From NCBI GenBank assembly GCA_900753685.1, contig CAAEAB010000234.1:1-6546 (forward strand): a stretch of 6,546 bases of DNA. The letters are read 5' to 3'. Position numbers and translations under genes: made by a program. Source of the DNA: Lachnospiraceae bacterium. GTDB taxonomy: Bacteria; Bacillota; Clostridia; Lachnospirales; Lachnospiraceae. Below, piece after piece: positions 5,050 through 6,546 of this stretch. The first letter of the stretch is position 1. Each line of letters starts with the position of its first letter. Below the pieces are notes generated by a model. The model was not told where the DNA came from, searched no databases, and saw only the letters and a list, made by a program, of their open reading frames with translations.

Positions 5050-5961
5050 ATGAACGAGAAACAGGCGCAGATTCTGCGGTTAAAACAGGAAAAAGATGCA
5101 GTGATTATGGCACATTATTATGTTGACGACGATATTCAGGAAATTGCAGATTATGTGGGCGATTCTTACTATTTAAGCGAGATGGCGACAAAAATCACAG
5201 AACAGACCATTGTCCTGTGCGGCGTATCCTTTATGGGCGAAAGTGCAAAGCTTTTAAATCCGAAAAAGCGGGTTCTGCTTCCGGAACCGGCGGCGGACTG
5301 CCCGATGGCCCATATGGCATCGGTGGAGAAGATTGAGGAAGTGCGCGAGACTTATAAGGAAGATGTGGCGGTTGTCTGTTACGTGAATTCCACTGCGGAA
5401 TTAAAAGCCCATTCCGATGTCTGCGTCACCTCATCCAATGCACTAAAGGTTGTTCAGGGACTTCCAAATCCTGTCATTTATTTTATTCCGGACCAGCATT
5501 TGGGAACGTATATTTCCCGCCAGCTCCCGGGAAAGAAATTCATTTTTAATGACGGCGGATGTCCGGTACATACGATGATTACCAAAGAGAAGGTTCAGGA
5601 AGCCATGTCAAAGCATCCCGGCGCAAAGGTGCTTGTGCACCCGGAATGTCGGGCAGAAGTGACCGCTCTGGCGGATTATGCCGGAAGCACATCCGGAATT
5701 ATTGAGTATGCAACGGAGAGCAAGGCTTCAGAGTTTATTATTGTGACCGAGTTGGGAGTCATGTACGAGCTGAAACGAAGAAATCCAGGGAAAAATTTCT
5801 ATCCGGCTTCAGAATGTCAGATTTGTGAAGATATGAAAAAAGTGACTCTGGATAAAATCATTTCTGTTTTGAGTCAGGATGGGCCGGAACTGGAAATGCC
5901 GGAGGATTTTATGGATAAGGCGCATGCACCATTGAAGCGTATGTTGGAATTATCCAGATAG
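5050..5961 (+). CDS. nadA: Quinolinate synthase NadA
   Basis: A 303-residue enzyme that condenses iminoaspartate with dihydroxyacetone phosphate to quinolinate in de novo NAD synthesis. It uses an oxygen-sensitive [4Fe-4S] cluster. The three expected cluster ligands are visible: Cys84 in AADCPMA, Cys171 in GGCPVH, and Cys256 in ECQICEDMKK (Cys259 is the neighbouring cysteine). Other family residues are His22 and Tyr24 in MAHYYV, Tyr111 and Asn113 in YVNSTAE, His174, the HPE motif at 197-199, and the STSG turn at 213-216. The length matches the compact Thermotoga-type NadA rather than the longer E. coli form. ATG 5050 follows AAGGCGGAGG (5035-5044). It is first in the nad operon, and nadB starts 11 bases after its stop. 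Upstream are a sigma-A promoter and a NiaR-like site. No key residue is missing. Confidence 0.97.
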   Translation: MNEKQAQILRLKQEKDAVIMAHYYVDDDIQEIADYVGDSYYLSEMATKITEQTIVLCGVSFMGESAKLLNPKKRVLLPEPAADCPMAHMASVEKIEEVRETYKEDVAVVCYVNSTAELKAHSDVCVTSSNALKVVQGLPNPVIYFIPDQHLGTYISRQLPGKKFIFNDGGCPVHTMITKEKVQEAMSKHPGAKVLVHPECRAEVTALADYAGSTSGIIEYATESKASEFIIVTELGVMYELKRRNPGKNFYPASECQICEDMKKVTLDKIISVLSQDGPELEMPEDFMDKAHAPLKRMLELSR

Positions 5962-5972
5962 GCGGGAAAAAC

Positions 5973-6546
5973 ATGAAACGAAGGTATGATGTGATTATTG
6001 TCGGCTGCGGTGTTGCGGGCTGCTTTGCGGCGCTGCATTTGCCGGAGTCGGCCCGGATATTGATGGTAACAAAAGCGGAACTTACGGAAAGCGATTCTTT
6101 TCTCGCCCAGGGAGGCATTTGTGTTCTTCATGATGCGTCAGATTATGACAGCTTTTTTGAAGACACTTTGCGGGCGGGACATTATGAAAATCGAAAAGAA
6201 TCGGTGGATATTATGATTCGCTCATCCCGGAATGTCATAAATCAGCTCATTGATTATGGTGTGGATTTTGCAAGAGAAAATGGCGAGCTCCTTTACACGA
6301 GAGAGGGGGCTCATTCAAGGAATCGGATCCTTTATCATGAGGACATTACCGGGAAGGAGATTACAAGCACTCTGTTAGAGCGGGTCATGGAGCTTAAAAA
6401 TGTTACGATTAGAACACAGACAGAAATGGTTGATATTCTCGCGAGGGATAATCAGTGCGACGGTGTTATTCTACGGACACCGGAGGAAGGTCTTGTTCCT
6501 GTATTTGCCCAGGCTGTGATTTGGGCCTGCGGCGGTATTGGCGGTA
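5973..6546 (+). CDS. nadB: L-aspartate oxidase NadB, 3' end beyond window
   Basis: The first 191 residues of a flavoprotein that oxidises L-aspartate to iminoaspartate, the substrate of NadA. The N-terminal dinucleotide-binding motif VGCGVAG (10-16) sits in the usual beta-alpha-beta start. AQGG (45-48) is the FAD-contacting loop of the family. TREGAHSRNRILYHEDITG (109-127) matches the conserved aspartate-oxidase segment, which separates it from general fumarate reductases. WACGGIGG (184-191) is the second FAD contact. The start ATG 5973 is 11 bases after the nadA stop, with the weak ribosome binding site GGCGGGA between, as expected for a co-transcribed second gene. The later substrate-binding arginine and histidine lie outside the window. 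In an anaerobe the electron acceptor would probably be fumarate rather than oxygen, an inference from NadB biochemistry. nadC probably follows but cannot be seen. Confidence 0.95.
   Translation, partial: MKRRYDVIIVGCGVAGCFAALHLPESARILMVTKAELTESDSFLAQGGICVLHDASDYDSFFEDTLRAGHYENRKESVDIMIRSSRNVINQLIDYGVDFARENGELLYTREGAHSRNRILYHEDITGKEITSTLLERVMELKNVTIRTQTEMVDILARDNQCDGVILRTPEEGLVPVFAQAVIWACGGIGG

Overview
The window looks like chromosomal DNA from a Gram-positive anaerobe of the Clostridia, most likely a Lachnospiraceae relative. This is inferred from strong AGGAGG-type ribosome binding sites, sigma-A promoters, tRNA genes without an encoded CCA, a DUF975/CmpB-type membrane protein, and a nadA-nadB operon behind a NiaR-like operator. 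No mobile element, CRISPR array, phage gene or rRNA was found, and no exotic multi-gene system. No gene-free stretch exceeds about 130 bases.

Layout, left to right. A tRNA cluster runs rightward and holds the 3' part of tRNA-Glu(UUC) and a complete tRNA-Cys(GCA). Two hairpins follow, the second with a T-run. Next come a class I glutamine-amidotransferase-like peptidase of the PuuD/C26 family (281-985) and, behind its own promoter, a Prx6-type peroxiredoxin (1073-1753). A strong hairpin terminator separates the peroxiredoxin from a convergent 616-residue membrane protein (1816-3666, minus strand), which joins a DUF975-type region to a CmpB-type ABC permease-like region. Upstream of that gene, on the same minus strand, lies a second tRNA-Cys(GCA) (3748-3819), identical over all 72 bases to the first and in opposite orientation. 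Its promoter stands back to back with the promoter of a cytoplasmic asparaginase (3940-4941). Then comes the de novo NAD operon, nadA (5050-5961) and nadB (5973 to the window end, partial).

How the genes work together. Asparaginase makes aspartate, NadB oxidises aspartate to iminoaspartate, and NadA condenses it with dihydroxyacetone phosphate into quinolinate, so the right third of the window is a plausible asparagine-to-quinolinate route. The nad promoter carries a palindrome close to the published NiaR operator, overlapping its -35 box, which suggests repression by NiaR when niacin is available. The asparaginase has its own promoter without this operator, but no terminator is visible between it and nadA. 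The left part shows no common pathway. Its most notable trait is that the two identical tRNA-Cys genes form an inverted repeat around a 3.6 kb block.
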